NCBI GenBank assembly: GCA_016293915.1
Contig: JAEDCY010000055.1
Coordinates: 1 to 14,790 of the forward strand
Origin: Treponema sp.
GTDB taxonomy: Bacteria > Spirochaetota > Spirochaetia > Treponematales > Treponemataceae
DNA: 14,790 nt
Reading direction: 5' to 3'
Below, piece after piece: positions 14,095-14,790 of the stretch (positions are counted from its first letter, which is position 1; every line of letters begins with the position of its first letter). Below the pieces are notes generated by a model. That model worked only from the letters and a program-made list of their open reading frames with translations. It ran no database searches and was not told where the DNA came from. The position numbers and the translations under genes are program-made.

Positions 14095-14526
14095 ATGATC
14101 AGGCCATATTATCTTCTTGATACAAATATCATTTCCGAAATGTTTCGACCGAAGCCTAATCCACTTGTTTTTAAAAAGCTTGAAGAATATGAAAAGCTAT
14201 GTTCTCTTCCTTCAACTGCCTGGAATGAACTTTTATTTGGTGTAAATATTATGGCTTCTGGCAAGAAAAGAGATTACATTTTTTCAAAACTTGTCGACGA
14301 TATTCAGGCTAACTATGAAATCATTCAGTATGATAATCACGCTGCCCGGATTCATGCAGATATCCGCTCAAGACTAAAGGAGCAGGGAATTGGAATTGAT
14401 TTTCAGGATTCTCAGATTGCTTCAATCGCGGTTTCTAACAATATGATTCTCGTTACAAGAAACATTAAGCATTTTGAGTCTATTCAGAAAGATTCACCGC
14501 TTATGCTTGAAAATTGGTTTGAGTAA
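14095..14526 (+). CDS. PIN-domain ribonuclease toxin, VapC-like
   Basis: PIN-domain toxin of 143 residues. VapC-type toxins are Mg2+-dependent RNases that usually cleave tRNA or rRNA; the target here is unknown. The acidic metal-binding residues are in place: D9 in LLDTNIISE, E45 in TAWNELLFG, D105 (with D102 nearby) in GIDFQDSQIASIA, and the TRNIKHF segment (121-127) after it. GGAG (14083-14086), within the antitoxin 3' end, is the binding site 8 nt before ATG 14095. VapC is more often paired with VapB or AbrB-like antitoxins, but Phd/YefM-PIN pairs are known. The gene is intact and ends in TAA. No intrinsic terminator precedes the following repeat locus. Confidence 0.9.
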   Translation: MIRPYYLLDTNIISEMFRPKPNPLVFKKLEEYEKLCSLPSTAWNELLFGVNIMASGKKRDYIFSKLVDDIQANYEIIQYDNHAARIHADIRSRLKEQGIGIDFQDSQIASIAVSNNMILVTRNIKHFESIQKDSPLMLENWFE

Positions 14527-14535
14527 AAAATAGAT

Positions 14536-14582
14536 TTATCTTGACAATATCTTGTTTTTTGTCGAGTTAAATTGTAAGATAA
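14536..14582 (+). promoter_or_regulatory. Possible outward promoter and inverted repeat after the toxin gene
   Basis: A consensus TTGACA occurs at 14541-14546. No clear -10 lies at 16-18 bp; TTAAAT at 14567-14572 is 20 bp away. TTATCTT (14536-14542) and AAGATAA (14576-14582) form an inverted repeat. It may drive a gene beyond the right edge, or the motif may be chance. Confidence 0.25.
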
Positions 14583-14614
14583 GGTTATACACATGGGGCT
14601 GTCCAAAAAGTATC

Positions 14615-14766
14615 GTCATGCTGAACCTTCGCAGCATAGCTGCTCGGAGACTCGCTAAAAACAGTCCACTGGACTGTTTTTACACTGCATAGCAGTGTCG
14701 CTCCCTATGTTTCAGCATCTACACTATATCTAGGCATATAGATTCCGAAACAAGTTCGGAATGACA
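14615..14766. repeat. Composite palindromic locus with 84-bp core, right of toxin-antitoxin pair
   Basis: The outer unit GTCATGCTGAA (14615-14625) and TTTCAGCATCT (14710-14720) has the same arms as the simple unit at 14-40. The 84-bp core (14626-14709) stands where that unit has CTTG. A reversed simple unit (14740-14766, arms ATTCCGAA/TTCGGAAT with ACAAG loop) completes the pair. The core is inverted relative to 13520-13603. Confidence 0.82.
14657..14681. terminator. Two-way terminator-like hairpin in repeat core (right copy)
   Basis: AAAAACAGTCC (14657-14667), loop ACT, GGACTGTTTTT (14671-14681). It matches the hairpin at 13548-13572 in reverse orientation and would end toxin-antitoxin transcription if functional. 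Confidence 0.5.
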
Positions 14767-14790
14767 CTAGGAAGTAAACTTATTGGTCAT

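Overview
The window looks like a chromosomal segment of a host-associated or gut/rumen Treponema (Spirochaetota). This rests on the moderate AT-richness, on the run rplU-rpmA-obgE-nadD-yqeK-LCP gene-rsfS (the same run I recall from Treponema pallidum and T. denticola), and on abundant intergenic palindromic repeats. The genus is an inference from gene order and style, not from a database search. There is no rRNA, tRNA, CRISPR array, phage or intact insertion sequence.

Layout. (1) 2-3851: the 3' part of a radical SAM gene that is open at the left edge, then a GH95 family alpha-L-fucosidase-like enzyme. (2) 3852-4185: repeat mosaic, promoter and long leader for rplU. (3) 4186-4831: rplU-rpmA, closed by an intrinsic terminator. 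(4) 4940-9127: a five-gene operon (obgE, nadD, yqeK, an LCP/LytR-type gene, rsfS) combining ribosome assembly, NAD synthesis, dinucleotide-polyphosphate turnover and a membrane-anchored envelope protein. (5) 9131-9271: palindromic repeats between convergent genes. (6) 9270-10991, minus strand: an NhaC-family antiporter preceded by an uncatalogued 53-residue ORF. (7) 10992-13694: a divergent control region, then fabD-fabF of fatty acid synthesis, closed by a strong intrinsic terminator. (8) 13723-14526: a Phd/YefM-type antitoxin and PIN-domain (VapC-like) toxin pair with its own promoter and operator-like palindromes. (9) 14527-14790: a repeat locus running to the right edge.

The most unusual content is the non-coding repeat system. 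At least nine loci carry short hairpin units built on a shared grammar: a GTCAT end, a variable stem, a CTTG/CAAG apical loop or an inserted inner hairpin, and an ATCT end. Units are often paired head to head, giving GTCAT...ATCT-spacer-AGAT...ATGAC. Stem sequences differ between copies but stay complementary, so structure appears to be what is kept. One copy is read in frame into the radical SAM ORF, one supplies the stop codon of nhaC, one forms most of the obgE leader, and an 84-bp core carrying a two-way terminator sits in inverted orientation on either side of the toxin-antitoxin pair. No transposase or other gene that could move these units is present in the window.
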